A DNA stretch of 64,000 nt, from assembly GCA_015227615.1 (NCBI GenBank), contig JAALGZ010000014.1, positions 248,001 through 312,000 on the forward strand, written 5' to 3'. This stretch comes from Labyrinthula sp. Ha. Lineage: Eukaryota; Sar; Bigyra; Labyrinthulida; Labyrinthulaceae. This document shows, piece by piece, positions 1-13,111 of the stretch (within the stretch, counting starts at the first letter, position 1; every line of letters begins with the position of its first letter). The position numbers were made by a program, and so were the translations under genes. The notes beneath the pieces are model-generated. The model was not told the DNA's origin and did not search any database. It saw only the letters and a list, made by a program, of their open reading frames with translations.

Positions 1-915
1 TTTCTCTATAAACCTCAAATAGAAGAGTGAGCATAGTTGTATAGCTGTGGGAATAGATAAAGGATAACCTTTATCTGATTCAGAATTAAAGCCACTAATT
101 AAATACTCTACAGACGCATATTTTTATGTCTTTGAGCACTGTAGTGATTCCATGGAGTACAAAGGTAACTATTATAGAATAAAGTTTGCCGGCTCAAGAT
201 GTTTATGGTCTTTGAAAAAAGCATAGAATCAGAAAAAGTCTTATAGCTGGTATGAACCTTTTGGTAAGCATATCTTTAGAATTGTATTAGATGATATTGA
301 GATTTATTTAGAACTATCTTCGTTCAACTTTAATGACATTGAGAGGACTAAAATCAAATCCGATTCCAAAACTAGAAAATTCAGTTACATTAAATATTCA
401 TATTCCTATTAAACAAGCAAAAAACTCATGGGAAGGTTATATTGCTTAAGAGATATCAAGAAAATAAAACAAATGAAAATTGTTAAGTTTTCTACCCCTA
501 ACTTCATTCCTGAAATGTATACTATATTTATTTATATAGTAAGAACTATAGGAGAAATAAAAAGAAAATTTAAACTTGTTCTAGATAATATAATCTATTC
601 AGATAAGAAATTAGACAAACAGACTATTCTTGGTTATTGGTATTTCCGTTTAAACTTGGTGTTTGATTATGAAATTTACAATATAAAACGAACTCTCAAT
701 ATATTATGGAGAAATGGGATAGCTGGAACTAACGATTTTTTAAAAAAAGTATTATGAACACTTTAAATAGAGAATTAAAGGAGTAGAGAGGGAGGAGCTA
801 CTCATAAAACCTGTTGAAGTATCTTATTCGGTTCTAATAGATACCTTGGATAAAGAAACTTCTGTTAATTTAAAATAGATTGCATTTATTTACTATATTT
901 CTTATTAAGTCTATA
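1..915 (+). pseudogene. Decayed coding region, family unknown
   Basis: One forward frame stays protein-like over most of this stretch, with a K/I/Y-rich composition, and includes an open run of about 109 codons at 428-757. It is interrupted by roughly half a dozen in-frame stops and at least one change of frame. The interruptions are all TAA or TAG except at the frame change, and the stop density is well below what chance gives in DNA this AT-rich. I recognise no family, and it could continue left of the window. It is either a relic of a gene or mobile element, or a sequence coded with TAA/TAG read as Gln. The intact host genes nearby use TAA and TAG as stops, which favours a relic. Confidence 0.4.
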
Positions 916-1487
916 TGAGCATGCTTTCCAAAACTCTTCTCGACATGAGCATCTCCTTTGGAGTCTTACCTTTTCCACTCCATTTATCTCTTTCTCTTCA
1001 CGTTTTCGTTATTCGACCTCTTACTTTTCTTTCCATACATGGTTTTTTCTCTCTCTGCCAACCAAACTTGTGTTTTCCTTTATTTTGCTACATTTATGAA
1101 CTATTATCTTGTTTCTTCTGCTCTTTCTCGATATATTGTGAATAATTAAGCTCTTACACCAAATTCTTTTTTTCTTCACGTTATATAATATATTTAGTTG
1201 TTTCATTTTTCAAACCTCTTACGATTAGAAATTAATCTTATTTTTTTTCATTTCTGCTTGCTTTTTCTTAGGAGTGTTAATGGTATTCGCTCTTACAACG
1301 ATACGCAGTGTAAATCTTGGATATTTCTTACCAGCCTAGCTAGTATAGATCAAGTGCTATTACATATGCATTCAATGATGCTCAAGTACCTCTTAAAGAT
1401 TAAAAAATATTAAATATCCAAGCAAATTGCTTAATTGAAATAACATGGATACTTTGCTAAATTTTTATCCCTGTGGTTGTTTCTTTT
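916..1487. other. Intergenic, pyrimidine-rich; no gene seen
   Basis: The span is T/C-rich on the plus strand. Short open frames of 60-76 codons occur on both strands, but they overlap each other, lack coherent composition and resemble nothing. It forms the 3' flank of the ROCO-TIR gene. Confidence 0.5.
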
Positions 1488-4293
1488 TTAGTCAGAGACA
1501 AAATATTCGGACAACATATGGCTAGAGGAACTCATACCCAACTCATTTGCCAGAAGATCTTTTTTAAGCTTCATTTCTAATCTTGCTACTAAAGAGTTAA
1601 TAAAGATTTGGTGATAGGGATTTCTTCTCTGAAAAATTAAAATTTCTTCATCCAGAAATGGAACCAGCATTGGCGGTGCGTTGTCCATCAGCGTTCCTAA
1701 ACTTGGATAACCATTTTGACCAATATCAGGGTGACCAACTATAAAGATAGGTTTCTTGTACTTAATCGCAGTTTCAAGCTCAAGTTGAACAGAATTACTT
1801 GAGTGGTAATTCTCAGAAAAGAACAGAATATAGCACCAGGAATTCTTTACCCCTTGAATCATTGTCTTGCTACTAAGACCCCTCTTATTATTATTCCTTT
1901 GATCGGACCAACACTTGAATCCTTTCGACTCAAGAAGTAAGTGTAAAATATATACTAAATCGATACTATCTTTCTGTTTATAGCTAAGAAAACAATGCCG
2001 AGTCATATCTCCAGGTAGGTCACGAAATCTACATATCTTTCCATAGCTTGTTAGTGTTGAACTTGTTGTATAGGATTGCTCGGAGGATACCATACTGCTG
2101 TTCTTGCTGTCATTATTACTTACATTAAACCAGTGTTCATACATTGATGTACGACGCTGTTGCGCCCCTTTCATTAGCCGAAAGGCTCCTGATTTTCCAT
2201 CCCGTTGGTTCTCTTTCAAAATTTCAAGACTAACCAACTTCTCTCCAGTTTTTTCACTTGAAGGAATGAACACATTACAAAAAAACGAGGTGGAACCAAA
2301 GTTCTCTATTTTCACCATGGTAATTACGTCCTCTACGTTCGATATGAGTTGCATCGCTTGAAGATATTTTGTACCTCTCTTTGTTCGAACTAAAATACTG
2401 GAATCACCCGTAACTTTCTCCCTTGAAACTGAGAGTGAAAAATCTATCTGAGTTCCTAAGCTCAGTTTCGCTTCACCTTGTGCGATTTCAAGCTCCCTGC
2501 TATTCGATCTAGACGAGCTGCACTTAGCTAGAGCTACAACTAATTTTTCAAAGAACCCAAAAGGGAAAAATTGGTGAGTATTATTATCTTGATTGGTATT
2601 AACAGCATGCGGCAACAGCTCAAAATAGGGACCAGTGAAATTTTCTGTTTCTAAATTTAAATGTGGAAAAACTGGTGTTGACAATATCGGTGCTAGAAAT
2701 TGATCTTTGCTTTCCAGTTTGTGAATAAGATACTTTCTTTCCAATACTCCACAAAGTTGTCTTCTAATTCTTGAGTTTATATTGAACTCTTTCCAATAAC
2801 TTTCCAAAAAGGCACGAGTCAGTTTTCTTGTTTCTAGAACAGTAAACAACTCATCTTCTAGCTGTGGTGAACACCCAAACTCATACTCAGAATCTGATGA
2901 TACAGTTACTATAGATAAAGCATTAATAAACCATTCAAAGTCAAGAATGATCAACCCAACAGAAGGATTACTGCCTGTGAAATAGAGTATGAAACCCTTC
3001 TCTGCAAGGAGCTTCAAGGACATATTTAGATCGCGAATATCTTCTTTTATAGCTTTAGCTATAACAGAAATATCATCATTAGTTTTACAGAGAGCTTCAG
3101 AGTCCATTAACAATTGATAAGTTGCAGCGGATCGCGTAAACTTTGAATCACCTTGAATAGTCAACAGTTGTTTAGCCTGTTGAGTTTGCAGGTAGTTTTT
3201 CAAATCAAGTTTTCCTTCTCCCATTCTTGTATTTAGTGGGAGAAAGTGGCCTTCAGAATTACCGTATAGTTTGGAGGGTGCTTTACTATAGCCAAACACT
3301 TGTTTCAGCTTTTCAATCTGAAGTCTCTTGTTTATAAACTCTATCTCCCCTGGAGATAAGCTATCTTCGAACGTCCCCACTAGGATCAAGGGAGCAGTCG
3401 AAGCATTAAGCTGTTTCTCCCTTAACCATTTTTTCATCTCACCCAATTCTGTTGTCTCTTTATTACGAAATTCATAATATAACTTCCTAGCATCGAAAAC
3501 TAATAGATAAAGTGTATTCTCTGTAAGACAAGTTTGGTGCAATACATAAGATGTATCACTATTGGTAAACTCAAAAACATTAAGTCCAAATATTTCTTCT
3601 GAAGTTTTTTTTACTTTTCTTTCGCCAGCACGGAGATGTAAAATCCTTGTTCCTCTAGTCTGTGCTTTTGAGAATGAACTATTAACCCGTGGTTCATTGC
3701 TTGAGATGTAGGAGAAACTATGAATTAATAGCGTACTTTGTTGGTTTCTTTTTTTAGAACAATCTCCAAAAAGATGATGCACAACTGCCTTTATGCGAGA
3801 CGTCTCAGTGCCAAGGATCATCAATTTACTCGTGTTTTCGATCTTGGCATGTTCATAATTCAGTGTATTAAAAGCAGGAGTTAAAGGATCATCTTCTTCA
3901 GTCGAAACAGGAGCAGGTGTTGATTTGGTTATGGATTGCCATCGACCAACTTTCATGAATGGGGCATTAAATCTTGGGAAAAGCTTGCTTTGTGTGGAAC
4001 CTGTTTTTCCCTTACTATATGGAAAAAGAGAAGAACTTCCAGGACTTTGGCTCCTCTTCTTAGGCGATCCAAGAGAAGCATTATTCTCCTTTCTGTTATC
4101 CGACCGAGGCAACTTCCTCTGGATTCGACTAACCTTAAAATGCATACCAGGGTCTCCCTGTTTTTCCTCTTTGTTATTCATATCTTCCCAGCTCTTTTCT
4201 TCCAAAGACTAAAATATGTGTTCTCGTGGTTCAAACTACGTATTTGAATATTAAAATATGGCAGGGGTAATTAAAACCAATTCTGGTTGACAT
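1488..4293 (-). CDS. ROCO-like protein with C-terminal TIR domain
   Basis: The model has two exons, 4240-4293 and 1488-4208, split by a 31-nt GTAG..TAG intron, giving 924 aa. A shorter alternative starts at the ATG at 4181. The N-terminal 130 residues are basic and Ser/Pro-rich. A Roc-like GTPase fold begins near residue 150 (SKLMILGTETSRIKA) and includes LYLLVFDARKL and LILVGTFEDS, matching the G3-flanking strand and the G4 region of ROCO proteins. The G1 lysine/Ser-Thr and the DxxGQ of G3 are missing, so nucleotide binding is probably lost. A COR-like segment follows, with hydrophobic blocks such as GLIILDFEWFINAL. A TIR domain occupies about residues 754-890: FLSY, then GFKCWSDQ, then a conserved Glu in SVQLELETAI (E828), the position of the NADase Glu in catalytic TIRs. 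ROCO and STAND proteins act as signalling switches and TIRs as scaffolds or NAD hydrolases. Function in this cell is inferred only. Confidence 0.8.
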
Positions 4294-7200
4294 AGACCGC
4301 ATTGTCAGATCATTTCTTGGTTTGTCTGGAACGAATGGCATGTTAGATCAGAAAAGCTGCATCGAATTCAGTTCTTCTTTTTCTGTTATTTTCGTGACAA
4401 ATGATAACGGCTAAACAGGACCTGGTATTAATTCCTGGGCATTTGGTGGATATTTAAATCGGCAGCTTCAATTCCTTAGGAACAACTCGAGACATCTGAC
4501 TTCACATTTAGAAATAATCCCGCTATTTAGGTTAATTTCATCACAACAGCTCTCAATATATCTCTGTCTTGTCTTGTAAGTTTGAGGCATTGCTGATGAA
4601 AGGGCAGATTCGAAGAATAAAGCTGCCGATTTCTTACCCCCAAGTTTTTAGTCAAAGTGGACATCAATCATGGGTTTGAAAAAGACAAGAGAAAAGGAAG
4701 TCCTTTTTGAAAGATGACAAAAGTAGAATAAAAACCTGGATTAAACAAAGTTAAAGAAAAGTTAAATTGAGGTCAAGATACACTCCATTGACCTTATAAA
4801 GCAAAATACTTGGTTGACTATTAATATGCTATGGTTCTTAAGCCTAGCACATTAACCAGGTCATTTAAAATTAAAGAAACCTAAATTAATAAGAAAAGAA
4901 GAAAAAAACACTGGAACTTTAGGATTGAGGTAGTTTCGAAGAGATAATGTTAAGAAAACTAAAATAAAATCTAGTGCACTGAAATAGTACAAGGATAATT
5001 TCCATCTGTAACGTAACCTTGAGCTAAACAACTGAGAAAGCAGAGCTTAGTAGAATCCTCATCTTGAACACTTGCTTCTATCAAAGTAAAGCGTATTCAT
5101 TTCATTAAAGAAAATAAGGTAACTAACAAGAGAAGATTTCTCAAGCCCGCACTAGTTCAAACAAGATACATCAGTTAAGCAGAAGCACAGTAGCTGTAGA
5201 GAACTATAATTATCGTAGGTGCATTACCAGTTCAATCATGCGCTGAATTTCTTCCAAACATGCCCTTAGTTTATTTCATTTTTCTCTTAAACTAAAGTCC
5301 TAAAGATACGTATTTCATTCGTTTTTTCTCGCATCTACGGTTTGTTGTCGTAGATATTGGGATTTATCAGAAAGTTGAACAACTTTGTGCACCATGAAAA
5401 AACAATCTACAGTGAAGACTAAGTCCCTTGAGCTCAGTTATTGCGAAATATGTGGTCATTAAGTGATCGTGTATATAGAGGACCTTTATCAACATATGCC
5501 TCATGATATGTCAGACAACTTGGCCTAGGCAAATATTAAGAGCTGAAGTTAAATCTTTCAGACTGTGATCTTACTTACACAAAATCCACCGCAAATATAA
5601 GTCACTTTTACCGGAAAAATTACTTCACTGCCAGCTAAAGCATCTTTTATTCTAAGGCATAGATTTTTCTACATATTTGCAGGATATAGACATACCTTAC
5701 ATCTACCTTTGACTAATGCCACTAGATTTTTCTCTTTGCCGAAGGCATACTACAGGTCAATTTTAATTTGGATATATAATATAAATTTTGCTGAAACTTG
5801 ATTGTTTCTTATGTGTTACCATTTTGTTTCAAAGCGAGGAAAGGTTTTCAGAAAATAGTGAATCATCAGTACTTTAGATTTTTTTTATTTATTTGTATAA
5901 CCTTAAAGTTAACAACTAAGTATAACTCTAATCCGTAATTTTACTAGAAGCTAATGTCTCGTCGAAAAATGATATTATTCCATAAAGAAAAATAAATAAC
6001 TTAGCTACATGAGGTTAGAGATCGTACTGGAATTCTGCTACGATTTCCATATATCAGCTTAGTAAAAAACTAAATTTAGTACTGGTTGGCTTATTCTCAG
6101 TGCCGTGTCCATTGCTAAGATTGAGGAACATGTTCTTTTTTCTACATGAAGCGTTTTGAAAATAATCAATTCTTGCTTAACACAAAATTTATCTGTAAAA
6201 TTTGTTACCTAAGCAATAAACCTCCACATCTCTAAACTAATCCAAGGAAATAGGCTAAATCTGTAATGTCCATATAGTTGCAGGGCTATGTGTCATAATC
6301 AGTGACTAGAGTTCATGAAACATAACAAGGACTGAAAACTTTGCAATCAGCTAATGAATTCCTTACCCTCTTAAGACAATTTTAAGTCAACTTTCGTAAG
6401 AAAAATAAGCAGGAGAGCGCATAAGCTAGAAAACTTTTTGTGTCATCCTGAAGCAACATAGGTCATTTAATAAGATAAGATGCAGTAGCTTGTAGCTCTG
6501 AGCCTTGTGAGCGAAGATAGCTCATCTTTAGTAGTAATGTTTACGTCATAAATCTTACAAGTGTTTTGTCTTAACCTTTGATCTTAGTTAGTTTGTTGAA
6601 CAACTCCCCTGATATCGGCTAGCTTTTCTTCTACCTTTAATTAAGTGGTTACAGTTAAAGAGCTCTTTGTGTGCTTTAATTCTTTTAAGAAATCCTAGTG
6701 CATTCTCAGAGTGGACTTCATTTATCTATTGAGCGTAGTTGAATCTCTTGTAGCCAATTCAAGAAAAGAAAGTACCAAAAGTCAATTAGTAAAAGGTGTC
6801 TTGGTTCATGTTTTCCTTTATCTCTTGATTAACCTTTCTATTCATATGATCACAATCTTATAACTCTGTAACTTACACACACAATATTTTCTCCTTTTCA
6901 ATGTGGGCAGCTAGTGGTATTTTAATCATGATTGCTACAAACTTTGAAAGCAAAAGTGGTAGGCTGTAATGCTATCTTGAAAAACAGTATACTCATTGAG
7001 AGCTTTTAAACAGGTGTCTTGTGCTGTTAATCCAAAAATAAATGATGGTTCATTGACTTGGAAATTCTTCCAGTTCAATACATTTTTTGCCACCTTATCA
7101 AAATATTGTCAAGATTCTCACTAACCAGTACTAGGTTATTATACAAGAACCCTACTGGATTTCATCTTGAAAGAAAACAAATTCCCTTATACCCTATGTA

Positions 7201-10200
7201 GGGGGCGATTCTCATACTAGTGTCTTGGATATACAGTATGTAGCTGTACATTGATCTTTAATATATATCCTGAAAAGCACCTGGCAAAGTTTATCAGGAG
7301 CCTTCAAGCGTAAATTTGTAACAAACTAGCCAATCCCTTATCAACATTAATTATTATATCTCTAATTATATGAATTTTAGCCGAGTTATGAAATTTTAGT
7401 TCAATCCATAAATATAGGATTATTTTTAATCAATGTCATAGCATACACATATAGCTACAACTTGCTCTATGTATTTTTAATTCTTGAAAAACAAAACAAA
7501 TAACTCTTAAAGAAAGAAGAGAGGATGTGCAAGTTGTATTCAAGATATATCACTTAGCATCTGTTCACGTGAACCTGAATTTCATCGTTATTGGAGAAGC
7601 CGCAAAATTACTTCAACACGACAAATACTCTATTTCGGCGAAGTATTTTTCTTTCATTCATTGCAATAAGAACGTAAAAAACACCGACATTAAGTACATT
7701 TGTTCAGCGACGGGACAGCATTTTGTCATTCATTACATTGAACTAGGCTATATCCATTCAGTAGAATAAACTCTAGGGTCATAAATCAGATGGAGTCCAA
7801 AAGGTAACTAATGGTTGTAGGGATCCAGATAAATGTAACTACTACTGTGCTATTTATTGCAATTTTTAAGATTTGCTAGATGTTTTAAGGTTAGTTTGTA
7901 CCAAGAATCCACAAAGAATATGCTCTCAGAAATCTAGTGATAGATGCTAGGCACACCAACATCAGTAACACTGAATAACCAAACCAAATAATACTTTCCT
8001 TTGGTAATAAGTATTACAAATAGTGGCTGTCTCTCAACTCATCTATATCGTGAGATTAATCATATCTGGGAGCATGACACGATAGGGCGAATCTTCTTAC
8101 AGAAACAATGTTCAATAACTAACAATGGGTTCATACAACTTTATTCAGAACAGGTTGGGATTTAAGTACCGTCTAAAACCGATAACTACAAGTTCTTTAG
8201 AGATCTTGAGAGTTTTCAATGATAACAAGTATCCACTTGTCTAAGTGCAGGTTTCTTAAAATTGTAAAAAGGTTTTATTTATCTAAATTTGGCTGAGGAA
8301 AAGGAAATCGTAATGATTGATGGGGGTCCTGGGCTTTACAAATGGTAAAAGAGTTTGGATTTGCTCATTTGCGATATGTTACGCAAATTAGCAATAAAAT
8401 TATTCCAGTTAGTACATCTATATCAAACTAAAAAATACATTTCAGGGATGACATGTATCGTTCAGTTTTCCAAATTCTTGGTAGCGAAAATCAACTGTAA
8501 ATATTCTTGACTTCATACTCATCAAAGTTTTTATCTCATACCTATATTAAAATAATATCTATACGTAAGAAACAATATTTTTATATATTTGATATCTATA
8601 ATTTTTCCCGATGGGCGTGTTTCAACCAAGCGGGTTGAAAGATTACACTGAAATATTGACACATACTGAGAAATCTAACTACTCTATAGGAACCTGACAA
8701 TACTTCTTTATAATCTCACTGTAATAAAATAAAACTAGGATTGAAAATAATTATATTTCCGAAATGCTGCATTAAAGAATTCCTCAAGTTTCCACCAATA
8801 ACCTGTAAGTATATGGAAATCGAAGAAGCTGCAAGCAGTTCTCGAAGCATCATGTAATCTTACAAGTGAAACAATGCCTCATTCTAGAGGGGATTTAGCT
8901 CAACCCACAAAATTTAAGCTTCAATCTTTAAAAAATCCATTTTGAGCTTGACTTGTAGCATCGTCTTAAAGAAAAGAGCCCTCGTGAAAACACATGGTGC
9001 TATGAATCATCACCAACATAAAAATTTAGGATTCTGTCAGGTCCCCCCTGTGTTAGTGCCTGAATAATCTTCAGTTGCACAAAAATTATAGTATCCCACA
9101 TTTTCCCTTTAAAGATGAGGGTAAGCGACACTATGCAATCAGATGAAATGATGAACTGGTAGTGCCCTTGTCTAAAACCCAAGATATCAGAGTAACTGGG
9201 AAGAGTAGCCAAAACACGCGAAATGCTTCATCTATTGTTTGTAGTAGCATAGCGAGCTGAAGTTGGTTATCTTGGCTCGACTAAGGTGGTTACATCTCTA
9301 AAAATAATAGGATGTTGATGACAACCTGGATGAACCGCAACTCAATAGTATTCTTTTATAGACTATGTAAAGCTTAAGTACCACAGCACGATAGTGCGGC
9401 AGCTAATGCCCCATGGATTCCCAAGTCGTCAAAGCCTTATAGGCAAGGTACTTAGCTTTGAATGATTGGCTCCGTGGAGTATGAGTGATTCAAGTTTTCA
9501 ATTTCATGTCAAGAAAACGTGCCGGGGGGTTGGTTTAGTGGGTTCAAGTCCCACACGACACAAGAAAGGGCTTTGGGTCAGTTATGTCCTCCTTGTAAGA
9601 CCGAAGGGTTTCCAACCTCTGAGTAGACCAGAAAAAAACTTAAATAGAACATAGGGTGGAAGAATGAATCTTTGGTTGATCTTTTATGTTTATTTTCCCT
9701 GTAGAGCACATTTTTATTTTCTTTAATGATATGTATTCTTCCACTGATGTAAAAGCTTTGCTTTGCTTGAGGCGAAATTTTGTCTTTAGGCATCACAAAT
9801 TCATTACGGAAATCTACATCTATGATAAAATGCAAGTATTTAAAACAAAAGAATTTTAAAATTGATGAAGAATTTGTCAGGGTTATAGCTCTGTGAAGTT
9901 TAAGTATCGATTTCTGTCTTGGTTACGTATTTTCCAGGATATTAATAACGCACCAATGCATAGCTCTAAATATTATTTCATACTCGAACATTAAAGAATT
10001 GGCTTTCACTTTGTGTTTCTATAATATAAATGCCGGGAAATTAAAATTGTTACAATGATTAGGGTTTGGCAAAGATTTATTTATTACCAAGATTTAGGAA
10101 AAGCCGTCGCCTGCTGGATTCTAGATTGCAGAATTTAAGATCATAATGCCAAATTTCAACACCCAGACAGTGATGGGTTCTAGATGTGACAAAAATCCAG

Positions 10201-12173
10201 AATACTGGTGTCCAGATTACAACATGAAAGTTTTTTCCCATCACTAAGTGTAACTAGCAGGTTTCGTGCTCTGACTAGAATTTCTAATTAAACATTTCTG
10301 ATAATTCTCCAAATATTTGGGTTAAAATTTTGATTGACACCAACAAATTAGGCCTCTGGTCGATTTTAAGAGTGTTCTGACACTATCTCTGCGCCAAACA
10401 GATCATTGTAAGAAGATTGTGACATTGTACTAAATTGAAGTCAAAACTTTTAGTGCTAATAATCTAGGGTAATCAAACCAAAACAATTTTCATTTTTTTG
10501 CTAATAAAAAAAAACGAAAAAAAATCATCATTAGAATGGGTGGCTCCATATTTTTATTGCTAATAAGAAATAATATAGAAACCAATTAACTATTAATACT
10601 TTACATCATTGTCGATCTGCAATTGTTAGGCTTGAAAAGTATTTCCTTAACTGCTATAACGTACATTTAGGAATGTTTCTGAAGAAATCACCTACCTAAG
10701 AGCCAAAAAAATCAAGGTTCTAGTACTCACTCTGTAGATTATATACAGAGTTGTCAAAGGACTTAGAACATAGGAATTGTATCTTTTCGTCTATTCTTAC
10801 GCTAGTCACATCATTTAAATCTGACGCAAAAAGTTTGGCACTGCGGCAATCAAGGCCCTGTGCTAGAAAATAACACCTTACCGTAGATGAAACTATTGAA
10901 CTCAGTAATCTTCATTTCTGTTTCAATGGGAACAGAAATCACATCAATTTTTTTTCTAAGTTGATTGTTTTGTTATCAGAATAGGCCCAAAATATAGAAT
11001 GCTCATATGTTGCACCGTAGACTCTTTGCTGAAAAAAATATCTGAAAGCATAGTTTGTTTTAATTCGTGCCATTTTTCTGATCCTTTAGTTCCTTGGTCA
11101 AAGAATTAAGTAAAAGTTGCCTTGTTGCCATCAGTTGTTCCAGATATACAGTGCTTGACTCGAAATTGAAAGCGAATATATAATGGGGATCGAAGTTACT
11201 CATGAAGCAGCTCTCCTTAAACCTTCTACAGGTCTAATATCATAAGAACTCGGACAAAGCCGTAACATTAGTAGCTTCATTTCTATAGCCTAAGGAGGAA
11301 CAGCTAGAAATTTTTAAGCCAGTGAGTTCTTTAAGCAATGATATTAATAGTGATATTTACACTTATATTTACAGCAAAATCGTGAACCTGGAGAAAACTC
11401 TCAACGAAAGTCGTAAAGTTTAATTAACTTTCCGCCAGTGTTGGATAGAAGTTACACTAATGCAACTGAAACTGGGATCTATGTGCTTCATATTATGATT
11501 GCAAGATTCCAATAGGCTCTTCAGCTACTCTGAATTCTTTCTAGAAGCAATTTTGATACGTTTCACATTATTATTGACTTCACTTGTCTTCTTTCCTAAT
11601 GGTATGAGTTTTTCGTCATTTGCTCTGGGAGCACTAGTTACAAGATTATAGTTCTAGGTGTGAACTAAATCTTCGAACACTCGCTTAAACTAGCTTCACC
11701 ACAGAGCAAATTCTAGCTTTCCTGCGAACGAAAGCCATCACCAACAAGTTCTACTAAAAAGTGTGTATCATATTGAACTTAAGAAAACTTTTGTCGAAGA
11801 CCAGTAGAGAGTATTCAACACAATTTATTCCAGCAACCTTTCAAATGCAGATGTTCTTTGATTCAAAACAATATCCTAATTTAAGAATTGTCGTCTCCAT
11901 CTTTCTCGTTGCAATTCATCTACTTTCATCTCAAAACTAGTAAAACGTTTTCAACAAAGGTAGACATGGGTGAGCGGACCGATGCTTTTTCTTCTCTTGT
12001 TGGTGTTGTAAGCTGTTTTTACTACTGCGCTCTAAAGAAATGTATTTGTTAGCATGCACACAAGGAACAAGAAAACTGTTCCTTCAAAGATGAAGAAAAC
12101 TATTGAAGAAGTAACGCGAAATGATAGCTAACCCAAGTACAAAACTCTCTGTTAACCTTAACTCCTCCCTGAT
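4294..12173. other. Gene desert of about 7.9 kb
   Basis: No open frame above 85 codons and no recognisable domain appears on either strand. Composition is moderately AT-rich without simple-sequence dominance. The only structured feature I noticed is the tRNA T-arm-like element near 9.5 kb. Short frames at 7527-7769, 9000-9212 and 9578-9835 look like chance. Confidence 0.5.
9527..9560 (+). other. tRNA T-arm-like sequence (A-box/B-box-like)
   Basis: GTGGG-TTCAAGT-CCCAC forms a perfect 5-bp stem with a 7-nt TTCAAGT loop. It matches the pol III B box and T-arm consensus, and GGTTTAGTGG, a D-arm/A-box-like string, directly precedes it. I found no anticodon arm or matching acceptor strand in the 80 bases upstream, so this is not a normal tRNA gene. 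It may be a tRNA-derived remnant or chance. Confidence 0.2.
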
Positions 12174-12431
12174 CTAATTATAATGAACCGCGTGGTAACA
12201 TTTCTTGTAGTTCATGTATCTGACGCCAGTTTCACAAACATCATCAAAGTCACAGTCAATCATTGACCAGTCATCGGACTCGCACTTGTTGCAGCTTGAG
12301 ACACAATTTTCTACCGAATCAACTTTTTCTTGAAACATGTTCGCACAGCATAAGTAACATCCTTCTAATGTCTGGCTATTGGCAATACCCAAAACAATAG
12401 CGTTCAAACCAAGATAAATTAAATTTTTCAT
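12174..12431 (-). CDS. Small secreted cysteine-rich protein
   Basis: A single exon encodes 85 aa. The N-terminus MKNLIYLGLNAIVLGIANS is a typical signal peptide, with likely cleavage before QTLEG. The mature part of about 66 residues has nine cysteines, including one CC pair and a CVSSCNKC cluster, plus many acidic residues, so it is probably an acidic, disulfide-bonded extracellular protein. I recognise no family. It is divergent from the secreted multicopper oxidase that starts 680 bp away, and the two may share upstream control, though no shared motif is visible. An unusually G-rich tract lies about 30 bp upstream of the start. Length, signal peptide and cysteine spacing support a real gene, but it is short. 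Confidence 0.6.
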   Translation of the reverse strand: MKNLIYLGLNAIVLGIANSQTLEGCYLCCANMFQEKVDSVENCVSSCNKCESDDWSMIDCDFDDVCETGVRYMNYKKCYHAVHYN

Positions 12432-12460
12432 ATTTAATTTGTTTTCTTTTTTTGTTTCTT

Positions 12461-12498
12461 GGGCCCGGGGGGGACCTCGGGGACTATAACTCTCCCGG
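12461..12498. other. G/C-rich tract with CCCGGG palindrome in an AT-rich context
   Basis: A run containing GGGCCCGGGGGGG and CCTCGGGGAC stands out against flanks of mostly A and T. It lies just upstream of the Cys-rich gene. It could be a regulatory site, a G-quadruplex-prone element or a sequencing or assembly artefact. Confidence 0.35.
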
Positions 12499-13111
12499 AT
12501 TATGTTCTCCTTTCTATTTACGAATACAGTTAGTTAATTTTGTACATATTTACTAATACAATTCCTTCGGTATTTAATATAATAGTTGGTAAGTGTGTAA
12601 ATTAATAATATAAAAATATTATCATCTATGATTTTTTTAAACTCCACAATACGTATTATATATAGTCTTTTTTGAACAATATTTGTGTTGTAAATTTTTA
12701 TTATGTGCATACGACTTTTCTACGACTGCTCCAGTCCAGTAATGTTAAGGCGAAACTGCGTATGATAAGTTACTGTTACTTACTGGTAATTTAATTTATT
12801 TGGGTATGTTGAACATTAGGCAAGAGTGGTGAAAGATTAATGGAATTGGTATGTAACAAGATGATGGGAACAGTTTTAAAGGTTGCATGTGGAATTGTTT
12901 ACAGGAATAAAATAATGATCGATAGGAAAAGAGTTGAAAGCGATTGGAAACGGACCAGTTCATCAATCACACAAAAGAAAATAATTCAAGAACTATCTGG
13001 TTATACAATTTCCCGAGGACTGATCTCCTTTCTCTGTATTCTGTTAGTCCTTCCTTTCTGTTAGGCCTTTGAAAATGATAAATCAAAACAAAAAAGTATA
13101 AAGAAAGAGAT

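Noticed and set aside
7527-7769. 80-codon plus frame in the first desert
   Set aside because: No start context, domain or motif; within chance.
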